Origin: Cordylochernes scorpioides
Taxonomy: Eukaryota; Arthropoda; Arachnida; Pseudoscorpiones; Chernetidae
Reading direction: 5' to 3'
Assembly (NCBI GenBank): GCA_030710605.1
Contig: CP092880.1
Coordinates: 18,661,791 to 18,725,790, forward strand
Length of the DNA stretch: 64,000 bases
Below the pieces are notes generated by a model. It saw only the letters and a list, made by a program, of their open reading frames with translations. It was not told the DNA's origin and did not search any database. Each line of letters begins with the position of its first letter. Within the stretch, counting starts at the first letter, position 1. Made by a program: the position numbers and the translations under genes. Shown here piece by piece: positions 53,058 to 62,789 of this stretch.

Positions 53058-53216
53058 CAGTAAAACCTCCCTGTAAATGCAGAGCCAAAGTGTCCTTTAG
53101 GTAGAGGTGTCCTCTTACCAGAGAGTCGATAAAAATGATAATTTTGGTAATGAGAACTGTCCTTTGTAAAGAGGTGTCTTCTAGCATGAGTGTCCTCTCA
53201 TGGAGGTTCTACTGTA
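53058..53216 (+). mobile_element. MITE, CAGTAGAACCTC family
   Basis: CAGTAAAACCTCCCTGTAAA ... ATGGAGGTTCTACTGTA. Confidence 0.85.
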
Positions 53217-53269
53217 TCTATGTGTTTTATTTTCATACAACATGTTTTTGGTAATGTTTTGTCTTTCTA

Positions 53270-53705
53270 TCAGATTCACTATCAGCCCTAAAGTCCATAG
53301 AAAACTGCTATACAAGTAATTTACAAATTTTGAGGGAAATTGCCAAAAATATCACTTCACTATGACAGCAGATTTCAGTGGATCCCATCGCATGTAGGCA
53401 TTAGAGGGAATGAAATTGTCAATAATATAGATACTATAGATGAATACAACAGAATAGAGATATATCCAAAGAATGGATCAATAGTATGGCCCACCACTGG
53501 TATGAAGGAACAAGACCTGGATATCATCACAGCTTTCTAGAAACGAAGCCACAGAAATTGCAAGATTAAAGACCAGACATACTAGACCCATTATGCTCAT
53601 TGACGGAGAAAAGGTTTTTCCTGTCTGCTCAAAATGCTCCACTGCAACTCCATCACATATCCTGGACTGTTTTGGAGCTAAGACCTATACAAGAACCCCA
53701 AAACT
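53270..53705 (+). pseudogene. LINE RNase H fragment, a second lineage
   Basis: FQWIPSHVGIRGNEIVN is the RNase H helix-loop signature. Further on and frame-shifted: RLKTRHTRPIMLIDGEKVFP then VCSKCSTATPSHILDCFGA, the Cys-rich tail. It differs clearly from the 51598 copy, so two Jockey-like lineages are present. Confidence 0.75.
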
Positions 53706-53742
53706 ATAGTAGAAAAAATTATTGATTTCAACTTTCACATGA

Positions 53743-54045
53743 CCTGGGGTCGGTGGAAGGCTGGTTAAACCATTCAGTTTTTGACCACTATGACCCGGGT
53801 TCGATTCCCGCATTGGACACTTTTTTCTGTTTAAAAAAAAAAATGCTCCAATGCCCCCAATTCTTGCAAAAGTCCAATCTCACCAGCGAGTGCAAGTAAC
53901 CAAACGGGGCTCTGGCACATTTTTAAGTGCAAAGTCGAACTGCTTTTTACAGACATGTGGTGCGCTTACAGTAAAAGCAGTCTTTAACTACCCACCATGA
54001 TTATCATGGCCTGTACCATGTGTACTAGGGATAAGCAAAAAAAAA
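53743..54045 (+). mobile_element. tRNA-derived SINE, full length (best sense copy)
   Basis: tRNA-like head GGGTCGGTGGAAGGCTGGTT ... GACCCGGGTTCGATTCCCGC (A and B boxes), a linker with T and A runs, a body GTCCAATCTCACCAGCGAGT ... AAGTGCAAAGTCGAACTGCT ... ATGATTATCATGG, tail GTACTAGGGATAAGCAAAAA. Confidence 0.88.
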
Positions 54046-54228
54046 TGACCTGGTGTAATCTTACCCATGGGATACTAAAAAAAAAAAAAAGACATACTAT
54101 ATTGCGCACCGATGCCTTTTGTGCAGATTGCACTGTTTGTGGTAAAAGATTGTGCTACCACACATCAGATTTATTGTACAATTAGAACTGAAGATTTCTC
54201 TCCATCACAGAGTGCTGTATGACTGCAG

Positions 54229-54399
54229 GAATGGGCTCTGACGAAGGAAGTCCTACAGGACCAGGTGTCCTGTCAGCTGGTGGAGATCTCCAGCCTACGC
54301 ACGCGGCTCCAGGACCAGCGCCATAGGCAACCAGAGACTGCACAGTTGGAACAGATGCTGGTGGCAGAGCGCAACCAGAACCACCATCTTTGCTTTAAG
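54229..54399 (+). CDS. coiled-coil exon, pericentrin/AKAP450-like middle region
   Basis: 57 codons, phase 0 in and out; acceptor ATGACTGCAG, donor AAG|GTGAGG. Reads EWALTKEVLQDQVSCQLVEI then LRTRLQDQRHRQPETAQLEQ and LVAERNQNHHLCFK; Gln-rich coiled coil. Confidence 0.83.
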
Positions 54400-54539
54400 G
54401 TGAGGCTATATAGTGCCATCCCATACACACTTATTGCTGATATGAGCTCTGGTTTCTACAATTCACCCCAATCTACCACCCATCCTTTTCATAATATAGT
54501 CCCCCTTTTACCAATGTTTATTTATTAAATCACAGCAAG

Positions 54540-54965
54540 CTTCTGAACTTTCATTCTTTAACAAAACTCCACCTTTGCCGGTCCCAAGCCTTGATGAAAA
54601 AGGAGGAGGGGGAGCAGTAACAATCTCACTAAAAAACCTGGGCTCAGCTGGCCTGGCTGATAGTACCCTGTAAGGGCTCCTAATCCAGGGATACAGGATG
54701 AGCAGCATTTGTACTCCATGTTAGGAGCGGCTGCACACGGCGTCTGTTCCTCATGTCAGAGGCGGCCATTTCTTTTGGAGCCTGCCACTGAGTAGTGCTC
54801 CTAGTCTTAATGACAAAGGCAGACGCATCTACTTCACCCAATCATGATGGTTGTCAAACTCATCCAATGATGAGCTCTACTCATCCCCGGCAAACACCAT
54901 CAACAAGCTTTACAAGCTTGATACCTTAATATGATTGAGTGGAGATAAGAAAGAAGAAGAAGAAG
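54540..54965 (-). repeat. interspersed repeat R6, inverted copy
   Basis: Reverse complement of 35165-35440 plus ~150 bp more, ending in a GAAGAAGAAGAAG run. Confidence 0.65.
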
Positions 54966-55004
54966 ATTCTTTAACAAGTCATAGAAATAACTAAGAGCGA
55001 TTTC

Positions 55005-55315
55005 TTAAAAAAAATTATCCCAAGTACATGTGGTACAGGTCATGATAATCACGGTGGGTTGTTAGTGACTGCTTTTACTGTAAGTGCACCACATGCCTAC
55101 ACATGTGAAAAGCAGTTTGACTTTTGCACTTAAAAATGTGCCAGAGCCCAGTTTGGTAACTAGCACTCGCTGGTAGGGTTGGACTTCTGCAAGAATCAGG
55201 GGCCATTGGAGCATTTTTTTTTTATTAAACAGAAAAAAGTGTCCAATGTGGGATTCGAACCCGGGTCGTAGTGGTCGAAAACCAAACGGTTTAACCAGCC
55301 TTCCACCGACCCCCT
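55005..55315 (-). mobile_element. tRNA-derived SINE, full length
   Basis: Antisense, all blocks present; tRNA-like head at ~55250-55315. A short extra head fragment is at 55455-55505. Confidence 0.85.
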
Positions 55316-55737
55316 GTGATATGATTTACTTTCTGTAATTCCATTTTCATTGATAGTTTTACATCACTGCTTTGGGCTTAGACTGTTAAACTGAATTATG
55401 AGTTATCTAAAAGTAGTTAGATGACATGGCAAAACAACATGGCCAAGATTAACTTTTTTTAATTAGAAAAAGTTTCCAATGCGGGATTCGATCCTGGGCC
55501 GTAGCTTTATAAGCTTGAGAGTATACTTTGTGTTTTAATATTTAAATCAATTACAACAAGGTTAACCGTAATTTATAAACAACAAAATAACTTATGGAAA
55601 AATTAGAGAAAAAAAGTAAGTACAGAGTTGCCGACTGACTAACTATGAAGAAAAATCAAAGAATAATTAAATATTTTACATAAATAAATAAATACAAAGT
55701 ATGTTACAGCTATAATAGTTAATAAATATAATATGCT

Positions 55738-55937
55738 CAATGATAAGGCACAATTTGGATTATAGATTATAAACACAAGGTAATAAGACCTAATCCAAAT
55801 AAATAAATAGTGTGTGATGTTTTGGTAACAGCATTGTTACCATCTTCAGACAAAAGTGCTGAATGAATGGCTGTTACAGAAATGTCACACACTATTTATT
55901 TATTTGGATTAGGTCTTATTACCTTGTGTTTATAAAT
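55738..55937. repeat. family P1 inverted dimer
   Basis: ATGATAAGGCACAATTTGGA ... AACAGCATTGTTACCATCTTC ... inverted ... GGATTAGGTCTTATTACCTT. The second core is decayed. Confidence 0.8.
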
Positions 55938-55979
55938 GCTCAAAAAAAAAAAAATATTTTTTTCAGTTTTAACATATAA

Positions 55980-56055
55980 AAGTTATAACTCTCCGGTAAG
56001 AGGACACTTCTCTGTAAAGGACACTTTGCAACTAGGAATCCAGGGAGGTTCTACC
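55980..56055 (-). mobile_element. MITE fragment, CAGTAGAACCTC family
   Basis: AACTCTCCGGTAAGAGGACA ... AGGGAGGTTCTACC; the left half is missing. Confidence 0.65.
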
Positions 56056-56200
56056 TTATATACTGAAGAACCAAATTATTCCAGCATGCCAGTCCCTACA
56101 TATATTATGGAGCTCTGAGGTCTCTCTGATTCTCTTGTAGACTCTCATGTCATCTTGTAGTCCCAATTCTGTGTCATCTCCATGGAGTTGTTTGTGTCAG

Positions 56201-56317
56201 CTTGAGGAACTCCAGTCAGAGCTGGCCAAGACAAGCCCGAGAGAGCTGCCCCAGGATGTCAAATGTGTCCAGACAGATGACTGTCAGCCTGAGACCAAGG
56301 ATGCCATGGTCATGACG
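56201..56317 (+). CDS. exon, pericentrin/AKAP450-like middle region
   Basis: 39 codons, phase 0; acceptor GTTTGTGTCAG, donor ACG|GTGAGT. Reads LEELQSELAKTSPRELPQDV then KCVQTDDCQPETKDAMVMT: the end of a coiled coil followed by an acidic linker. Confidence 0.78.
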
Positions 56318-56436
56318 GTGAGTGTTGACACATCTTGGTTGGTAGAAGTATTGCTGTTGTTGTGCTGAATCCTTCTGTTATGTTAGCCTACTCCTCTGTC
56401 CAATCAAAACAAAGAAGATAGAAGATTGATTATATA

Positions 56437-56794
56437 TCTATATATATAAAAATCAATGTTTGTTTGTTTGTATGTATGTCCGGTATACAAATTCGCAGTA
56501 GTTCACTAATTCAAACCAAAATTTCCATACATAGGTAAAAAAATACGGGGAAGACGATAGGCTATTTTAAAAAATATAGAAATCAATTATTAAAACTATA
56601 TATTCAAATTATTCACCTTTGCTCATGAACAGTGCCCTCTATCAAAGATTAGATTAAATTATGCTGATGCAAACAAATAGATAATGCTAATAACAAAAAC
56701 AATTATAAAAAAAAAAATCTTATCTAAATATATATCACTCGGGTAGATATGCACACGGGTCAATCCCGGGGCGAAGCCCGGGTCACCCGTCTAG
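56437..56794 (+). mobile_element. non-autonomous Helitron H4
   Basis: TCTATATATATAAAAATCAA head with TTTGTTTG repeats; 3' hairpin CCCGGGGCGAAGCCCGGG then TCACCCGTCTAG|T. Confidence 0.8.
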
Positions 56795-57203
56795 TATGTT
56801 ATATTTAATAATGAGATTTCTGTTGTATTTTGGAATTAGATTGATATATTGAATTATTTGTTGATTTATTTTGGTATCCATGAGTATGTTACGATATTGT
56901 TTTGCAGTCGTGGGAATAATAATATTAAAAATAGTCTTGATCAGTAATTGATTTAATTGAACTAAAAGAATATATAAAAAACATAATTTGATTAAAGTAC
57001 TGCCTGGCTTAAGATGTAAGCATAAAAAAATGAATAACTTATTTACATAATGTACAAAAGGTTTGAGCCGGTCATCGGGATACAACAACAATGAGTTTTT
57101 ATAGGGGAAGAGTGACCTCTGGCGGTCGATTTAGCAGAATATTTGAATTTATAAAAATATGATTTTAAATAAAATAATATTTTTATATAACATGTATATA
57201 TAT
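56795..57203. other. intron DNA, AT-rich
   Basis: A minus-strand 102-codon ORF (56783-57091) is hydrophobic and AT-driven, with no domain. Confidence 0.45.
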
Positions 57204-57645
57204 CCCCCCCTTGGCAGAGCTGACTGCTATAGGCCGCGTCCCCAGGTGGCGGATAGGGGAACGACCTTCAGATATGAAGGCCAGCTGCGAAACAAGCAGA
57301 ATAACTCTGACGAATAAACAGTCGCGGACCAACAGCAGCATTGTTAGAAGAGGAGTAGACCTCTTTAAAAATCCTGAGTTCAACTTACCCAGTTGATAGA
57401 CCTCAGCAAGGGTCCCACTCCAGGGATACGGAGGAGCTGCGTCTGTACTCATGTTTGAGTCGACAGCAAAGGCGTCTGCTTCCATGTTAGGAATGGTCTC
57501 AAACTACAGGCAAAGTCAGACTTTCACCAAAGTGTGCCTGGATCATGGTGCCATGATCAATGAAAGCTGCACCCCTACACCCCATTCCATGAGATCATGG
57601 AATTAGTGTAATCTTTACACAAGGGGATAAGAAACAACAACAACA
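57204..57645 (+). mobile_element. family R4 element, most complete copy
   Basis: From TTGGCAGAGCTGACTGCTAT through GAGGAGCTGCGTCTGTACTC and GATCATGGTGCCATGATCAA to the tail TAATCTTTACACAAGGGGAT + AACAACAACA. About 440 bp, no ORF; 3' end shared with the LINE at 51598. Confidence 0.8.
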
Positions 57646-57791
57646 TATATATCCCAGAGAGTGTAGAGACCACACAGAACCCTGAACACAATTTTGGTAC
57701 CTGACCATCATCCTCCAGCAACTCTATGTTATACACAGTTTTCACACATAGAATCAGTTAGACTCCCAGCACTGGTAGATGGTCTGACCAG

Positions 57792-57917
57792 AGTGAGTGG
57801 CAGAATGAGAAGGGGGAGGAACTGGAGATCCTGCAGCTGCTACTGGAGTACAAGAACGAGGAGCTGGAGTCCCTCCAGAGCCAGGAGACTGAGCTGAGGA
57901 GCCAGCTGCATTCAGCG
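57792..57917 (+). CDS. coiled-coil exon, pericentrin/AKAP450-like middle region
   Basis: 42 codons, phase 0; acceptor GGTCTGACCAG, donor GCG|GTGAGT. Reads SEWQNEKGEELEILQLLLEY then KNEELESLQSQETELRSQLH. Its donor is only 59 bp from the next acceptor. Confidence 0.84.
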
Positions 57918-57976
57918 GTGAGTTGCCGTCAACCACCCGGCACCAGGCCTGGATCACTCATGCTGTGTGGTGACAG

Positions 57977-58144
57977 AGGAGCCAGGTGGAGAAGCTGCAG
58001 GCTGAGCGAGCGGACCAGCTATCCCACATGGAGCGGCTTACCTCCCACCAGAAAGGGGAGTTCGCTCGAGTACTGAGTCAGATGGAGCAGGAGCTTAACT
58101 CTCGCCTCCTGACTACCTCTACCATTGAGACTGCCCGTGCTCAG
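57977..58144 (+). CDS. coiled-coil exon, pericentrin/AKAP450-like middle region
   Basis: 56 codons, phase 0; acceptor GTGGTGACAG, donor CAG|GTACAT. Reads RSQVEKLQAERADQLSHMER then HQKGEFARVLSQMEQELNSR and IETARAQ. A (CT)n run and the assembly gap follow within 20 bp. Its phase-0 end would fit the phase-0 start at 22426. Confidence 0.84.
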
Positions 58145-58163
58145 GTACATATCTCTCTCTCTC

Positions 58164-58263
58164 NNNNNNNNNNNNNNNNNNNNNNNNNNNNNNNNNNNNN
58201 NNNNNNNNNNNNNNNNNNNNNNNNNNNNNNNNNNNNNNNNNNNNNNNNNNNNNNNNNNNNNNN
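58164..58263. other. assembly gap (100 N)
   Basis: Third scaffold join; contig 3 ends in a CT microsatellite, a common cause of contig breaks. Confidence 0.99.
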
Positions 58264-58465
58264 GTGAGATAGCTTCCTAAGATTAATTTCCTCTCAGCAA
58301 AATTAATTGATTTAAAATCTCCTGGATATTAATGCTAAAGGTTTCTGGAGATGCGTTTCTTTATATTTATTAAATATGATATCGAACTTTCAGGCATCTC
58401 TGCCCTTCTACAGGAGTACGTGGAAACATATAAACGCTGTTAAGATGCTAACTGATTTATATATA

Positions 58466-58712
58466 CACCAATACCTCGCTTTGCGTTTTTTTCGAAGTTG
58501 CGTCGCTGCTTAATTTTTACTGATTTTCACAATGCGTCGTTAGATTTTCGAAGTTGCGTTGTTTTGGATTCGAGTCTTTATTATTATTATTTTTTGATTT
58601 TCTTTCCCTAAAATATGGCAACACCTTTGTTTTTGATTGCGCCTTCACATATTTTCACTTTGCGTCGTGTTGTTTTTGGAACGTAACCCCGACGCAAAGC
58701 GAGGTATGGGTG
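58466..58712. mobile_element. Tigger-like MITE, CACCCATACCTCGCTTTGCG ends
   Basis: 247 bp; TIRs CACCAATACCTCGCTTTGCG / CGCAAAGCGAGGTATGGGTG, TA flanks, internal TTCGAAGTTGCGT repeats. Confidence 0.88.
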
Positions 58713-58772
58713 TACATTTAAATATTAGGATAGATTTCCCATATTGCTTGATGTTGTAAAAAATATATACAA

Positions 58773-58928
58773 TACAGTAGAACCTCCCTGTAAAGAACAC
58801 CTAATTGCAGAGCTAAAGTGTCCTTTAGGTAGAGGTGTCCTCTTACCGGAGAGTTCCTAAATTGTGTAAAAATGGTAATTTTGCAAATGAAAACTGTCCT
58901 TTGTAGAGAGGTGTCCGCTAAAATTCCG
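58773..58928 (+). mobile_element. MITE, CAGTAGAACCTC family
   Basis: CAGTAGAACCTCCCTGTAAA ... GTAGAGAGGTGTCC; right TIR eroded. Confidence 0.8.
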
Positions 58929-58949
58929 TTAGTTTGTATTGCATATTGA

Positions 58950-59380
58950 CTATTACAAAGCAATAACGCTCCATCTATATCTAAATAATGAGGACATTAA
59001 GACGCGAATATTTCTTTTCACAAATACATTTTTATATGCTGCACTGAAGGGCGGAATCTTAGAAATGGTATTTAAGCAAACTATGGACATACGCTTTTAT
59101 GACAGTAGAATCACATGTAAATATTTGCATCGAGCAATGCTCTTCCGTAAACAATAAGGACAATTTCTGCACTCCTCAGTGCAGCATATAAAAGCAGAAT
59201 GATCCAATACAGTATTGGAGCTCTAAAGAAGTGGTCTGGTAGATTAAATTGGCGAAACCGCTGGAAGGGTTCACCACTGATGAGCCAAGCCCTCCCAATA
59301 TTTGTTATCGCAGTAAGGACAGTAGAAGTTTGATTTATGTGTGAAAAGAAACATTCGTGTCTTAATGTCTTCTTTTACCA
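58950..59380 (+). repeat. interspersed repeat with structured CTGATGA core, copy 3
   Basis: Includes ACAAAGCAATAACGCTCCAT at the 5' side, then TTGGCGAAACCGCTGGAAGGG ... CTGATGAGCCAAGCCCTCCC (59247-59298) and AAGAAACATTCGTGTCTTAA. The adjacent helix is TTGGC/GCCAA. Confidence 0.65.
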
Positions 59381-61280
59381 TATTGACTATTGTTTGTTTA
59401 ATTTGAGGAATTATCTTATTGGCTGAAATTTGTATAAAATTGTCATCAAATTCACTACGTTTGTCGATGAAAATTACTCGCCTCTTCCTCCAAACTCTAA
59501 CAAAGTCTCTCGGACGATAACAAACCTGAAAGAGAGGTAAGCAGTTGTTTGCCATTGTCAACTACCAATGGCCATCAAATTAACTTTATGGAACCTCTCT
59601 AAGATACTTTTAGCCATCTCGAATATTAGAAGGGAATTTTTCCCCAAGGCTTTCTACAACTTTTCAAGAGATTCGACCATCTCCAGTCTCTAATCGTCAA
59701 AGAACTCCCGAGACATAAACATTGTCTTCAAAATTAATGAATTTCTAACGAATTCCACCTTGGGGTGACCTGCGGCGCTATGATAAATGAACAAATGCGT
59801 TATCTTTATTATACATATAATATATATGGCCAAAAGGAAAAAATAGGTGCATGCAGGAAATATTATTTTTGAAATTTGACCCGCCCGCATTCTGTAAAGA
59901 TTGTCTATTCCTGTCTTAGGAAACTTGTGCCGAATTATTTCGTTTCAGGTTGTGATGAAACCATTCCCGAGTGTCACCATTTACTATTACAAGTCCTTGG
60001 AAATCCTACTCTCATAACTTAATCTTTCTGGACCACTCTGACATGGAGGCTTCACATTGTCAGCCAGCATGGAAATCTCGCTGTAGAATTGTTGAGAAGC
60101 TTTCCGGCCAAAACATCACTCGACCTTACGACAAATATTTTCTTCGGGTTCTGGTAACTCTAGGAATGAAATATTTGGTCAGTTAATATACAACAACAAA
60201 AGCTTTATTAAGACAATTTAGTCTTATACGGATTCTCCAAGCACAGAAATGTAGGGTACATACAAGAATAACAGCAGTAACAATAACAAAAGTCCCTGTT
60301 TGGACAGTGAATATTTATTGCGGCCTTTTCAGTTGCTTCTTTTCCCTTAAAATTTTTGCTTATCCTTTTTTCATTTCCCTCTTTTTTTTCTTCAAACAAT
60401 GAAAATACGTATCAGAAATCATATCCATATTGACCATATTATGCTATACCATTTTGTGAAATTTTGGAATTCAGCACAATCATTTGCACGATTTCAATGA
60501 ATTCTTTTTTTGTGGCGAAAGAACAATCAGCAAAAGCCAAGTTTAATGATGGTTGGATGAAGAAGTTCAAATTGAGGAAGAAGGCGACTACAGACACACT
60601 TTGGAAGCCGTGGAAGAGAGGAGAGAGATTGAGATTGAATCAACTTTTATTACATCGTTCATAAAAAATTATGGTGACAGATTAAAACTAAAGACAATAA
60701 TAATAATAACAAGGATGAATATACATAATGAAATCTATACAGGCTTCATTGGTTTAGATCAAGGGCTAAAAGACATCCTGAATTCGGATAGGCCCTTGGT
60801 TATAAATGGGTCTTTGTTCCCAATATGTTCAATTGCCATGTTGAGGAAATCTCGCAGAATGATCTTGTTTTCTGTCGAGAGTATCTTGGAGAGTACCTCC
60901 CTCACATGCTGGTATAGGACCGCGTGCGCTATTTCGAACCTACAAACCTCCTCATAGAGGGGATATAGGAATGAATCAGCGTTCATTTGTTCAAAAATTC
61001 CCTCCAGAGGAGAGAGAAAGAATATGGATTTACGGGTTACGAACCAAAGTCTATGATTTTCGAGCCCACAGCCGTGGACGAAATCTTATTAAGGAGAATA
61101 GCAGAAAACTTCAATGTGTGGAAAATTCGACCTTTTGTTCGTTTCTTCAAATAGCTCGGACGCAGTAATCGAAGTTGGCGGTGATTATGCTCTGGAATAA
61201 TCATTTAAAGATGTTTGGCTGTTTGTATATTTATTTATTTTTGTGTTGAGTCCAGTTTTTTTCTTCCCATAACCTACAGG
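59381..61280. other. region with broken coding-like segments, unassigned
   Basis: Several short segments look protein-like but join to nothing. Minus 59400-59542, after an acceptor CTCTCTTTCAG: VCYRPRDFVRVWRKRRVIFI. Plus 60464-60664: KFNDGWMKKFKLRKK, a little like a pogo/CENP-B HTH. Minus 60759-60986: LYEEVCRFEIAHAVLYQHVR. No family assignment is justified; probably decayed genes or transposons. Confidence 0.4.
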
Positions 61281-61319
61281 ATGTGTATATAAAAAGATGG
61301 CAGCAAAATATCTCTGTGA

Positions 61320-61525
61320 ACATTTCGGCCAGTTAGAATCTTTATTTTCTCAACGTTTCGACAAAAATCTTTTGTCTTCGTTAGCAGAAATAAATAAAAA
61401 TAAAGAATTTGACAAGGCGTTTAAAAATTGTTCTTGCTTTATTATTATTTATTTCTCCTGACGAAGACAAAAGATTTTTGTCGAAACGTTGAGAAAATAA
61501 AGATTCTAACTGGCCGAAGTGTCTA
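61320..61525. repeat. inverted dimer with hammerhead-like core (family P2)
   Basis: GGCCAGTTAGAATCTTTATT ... GTTTCGACAAAAATCTTTTGTCTTCG ... and its inverse CTGACGAAGACAAAAGAT-TTTTGTCGAAACGTTG ... AATAAAGATTCTAACTGGCC. The sequence is unlike P1 but has the same CTGANGA-hairpin-GAAAC order and the same inverted-dimer layout. Confidence 0.8.
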
Positions 61526-62299
61526 TTTTTTCACTGAAATATGAATACCGGCCAGGCAACCTCTATCTTCAGGAAAATATCTATTATCTCCTTGTTCCGA
61601 ATCTATAAATAGATATGATGTCTCTCTGTAGGTGTGGGTAATGACCGATTTCAACTCGGAAACTGTTGGGAGTTGAGACATGGTTTTGTATCTCGGCGAT
61701 TGTAAACTATCTCAAAGTAGGAAGAAATCCAAATATTTAGGTTCCTATCTCAAACGTCATTGGAATTACTAGCAAAATATACTGTCAAAAGTATCTGGTA
61801 TAATTCAGTAATCTTCTCAAATATCATTCTGTATATGTATTTACTAGACGAATGACCCGGGCAACGCCCGGGTTTACCCGATTAAATGTTTTTTTCAAAA
61901 ACTATTCGTTACAATTATAAATTGGCGCCGTGGATGTCACTCTTGTGAAACGTCCCGCTCCAAACTTTACAGTCAGATTAGTTACGATATAAATCTTCAA
62001 ATCGAGCGAGCGTCTATAAATATTTCGATTTAGATCAAGTATTCTAATTATTAAGCGAATATATAATTATTAATAAAATTTTGAGATTTCGATTTTAAAC
62101 GTATTTATAACCTTGATAGAGGGCGCTGTTCGTGAGCTAAGTAGAATAATTTGAAGATATAGTTTTAATATTTAAATTATATATAATTTAAAATAGCCTA
62201 TCGTTTTCCTCGTATCTTTTTTACCTATTTATGGAAATTTTGGTACTCTAAAAAAAAAAAAAAAACTGCTTCAATAATATAAAAAAAAAAAAAAAAAAA

Positions 62300-62372
62300 C
62301 ACCCAGGCTAAGTTTCGAACCAAGGTTGTGGAAATACGAAGCCGCACACCTAACCATTAAGCTACGCTTGGC
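62300..62372 (-). tRNA. tRNA-derived pseudogene
   Basis: Antisense: TAGCTTAATGGTTAGGTGTG (D arm) ... CCTTGGTTCGAAACTTAGCC (T arm). The acceptor pairs only in part and the anticodon arm is poor. Confidence 0.4.
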
Positions 62373-62716
62373 ATCATATTTCTAACGACCTTTTTGAAAT
62401 AGGTTTTTGAAACATGGAAATTATAATACTTCAAATAAATAGAAATAGAGTGAACACAAATAAAACATACCAAATATTTCGAATTAGAACAGCTATTTTA
62501 AACGGCGAATTAGATCAGTTATATCTAAAAATTAAAATATATAAATAAATAAAACATACCAAATATTTCAAGAGCAGGTATTTTAAACGGCGAATTAGAT
62601 CAGTTATATCTAAAAATGAAAATATATAAATAAATAAAACCTACCAAATATTTCAAATTAGAGCAGTTATTATATAAATATTTATATTATATTAACTTTA
62701 TGAACGGAAAAATATG

Positions 62717-62789
62717 TCCAGGGTAGCCTAGTGGTCATGGCATCTGCCCGGTAAGCGGAAGGTCGTGGGTTCGATTCCCATCCCTTGAC
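62717..62789 (+). tRNA. tRNA-like sequence, Thr(GGT)-type cloverleaf, copy 2
   Basis: Same fold and loop (CCGGTAA) as 21040-21112. Here the anticodon stem is fully paired (TCTGC/GCGGA with one G-U). Flanks AACGGAAAAATATG / CACTTTTTTTATTTTATCC resemble those of copy 1, so the two are copies of one mobile unit. Confidence 0.55.

Noticed and set aside
56783-57091. 102-codon minus-strand ORF
   Set aside because: Low-complexity Ile/Leu/Asn translation of AT-rich intron DNA.
59271-59561. START lipid-binding domain exon on the minus strand
   Set aside because: PRDFVRVWRKRR loosely recalls START proteins, but the rest does not fit and no partner exon was found.
60464-60664. pogo/CENP-B-type transposase HTH
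   Set aside because: Only ~15 residues are suggestive; no DDE domain nearby.
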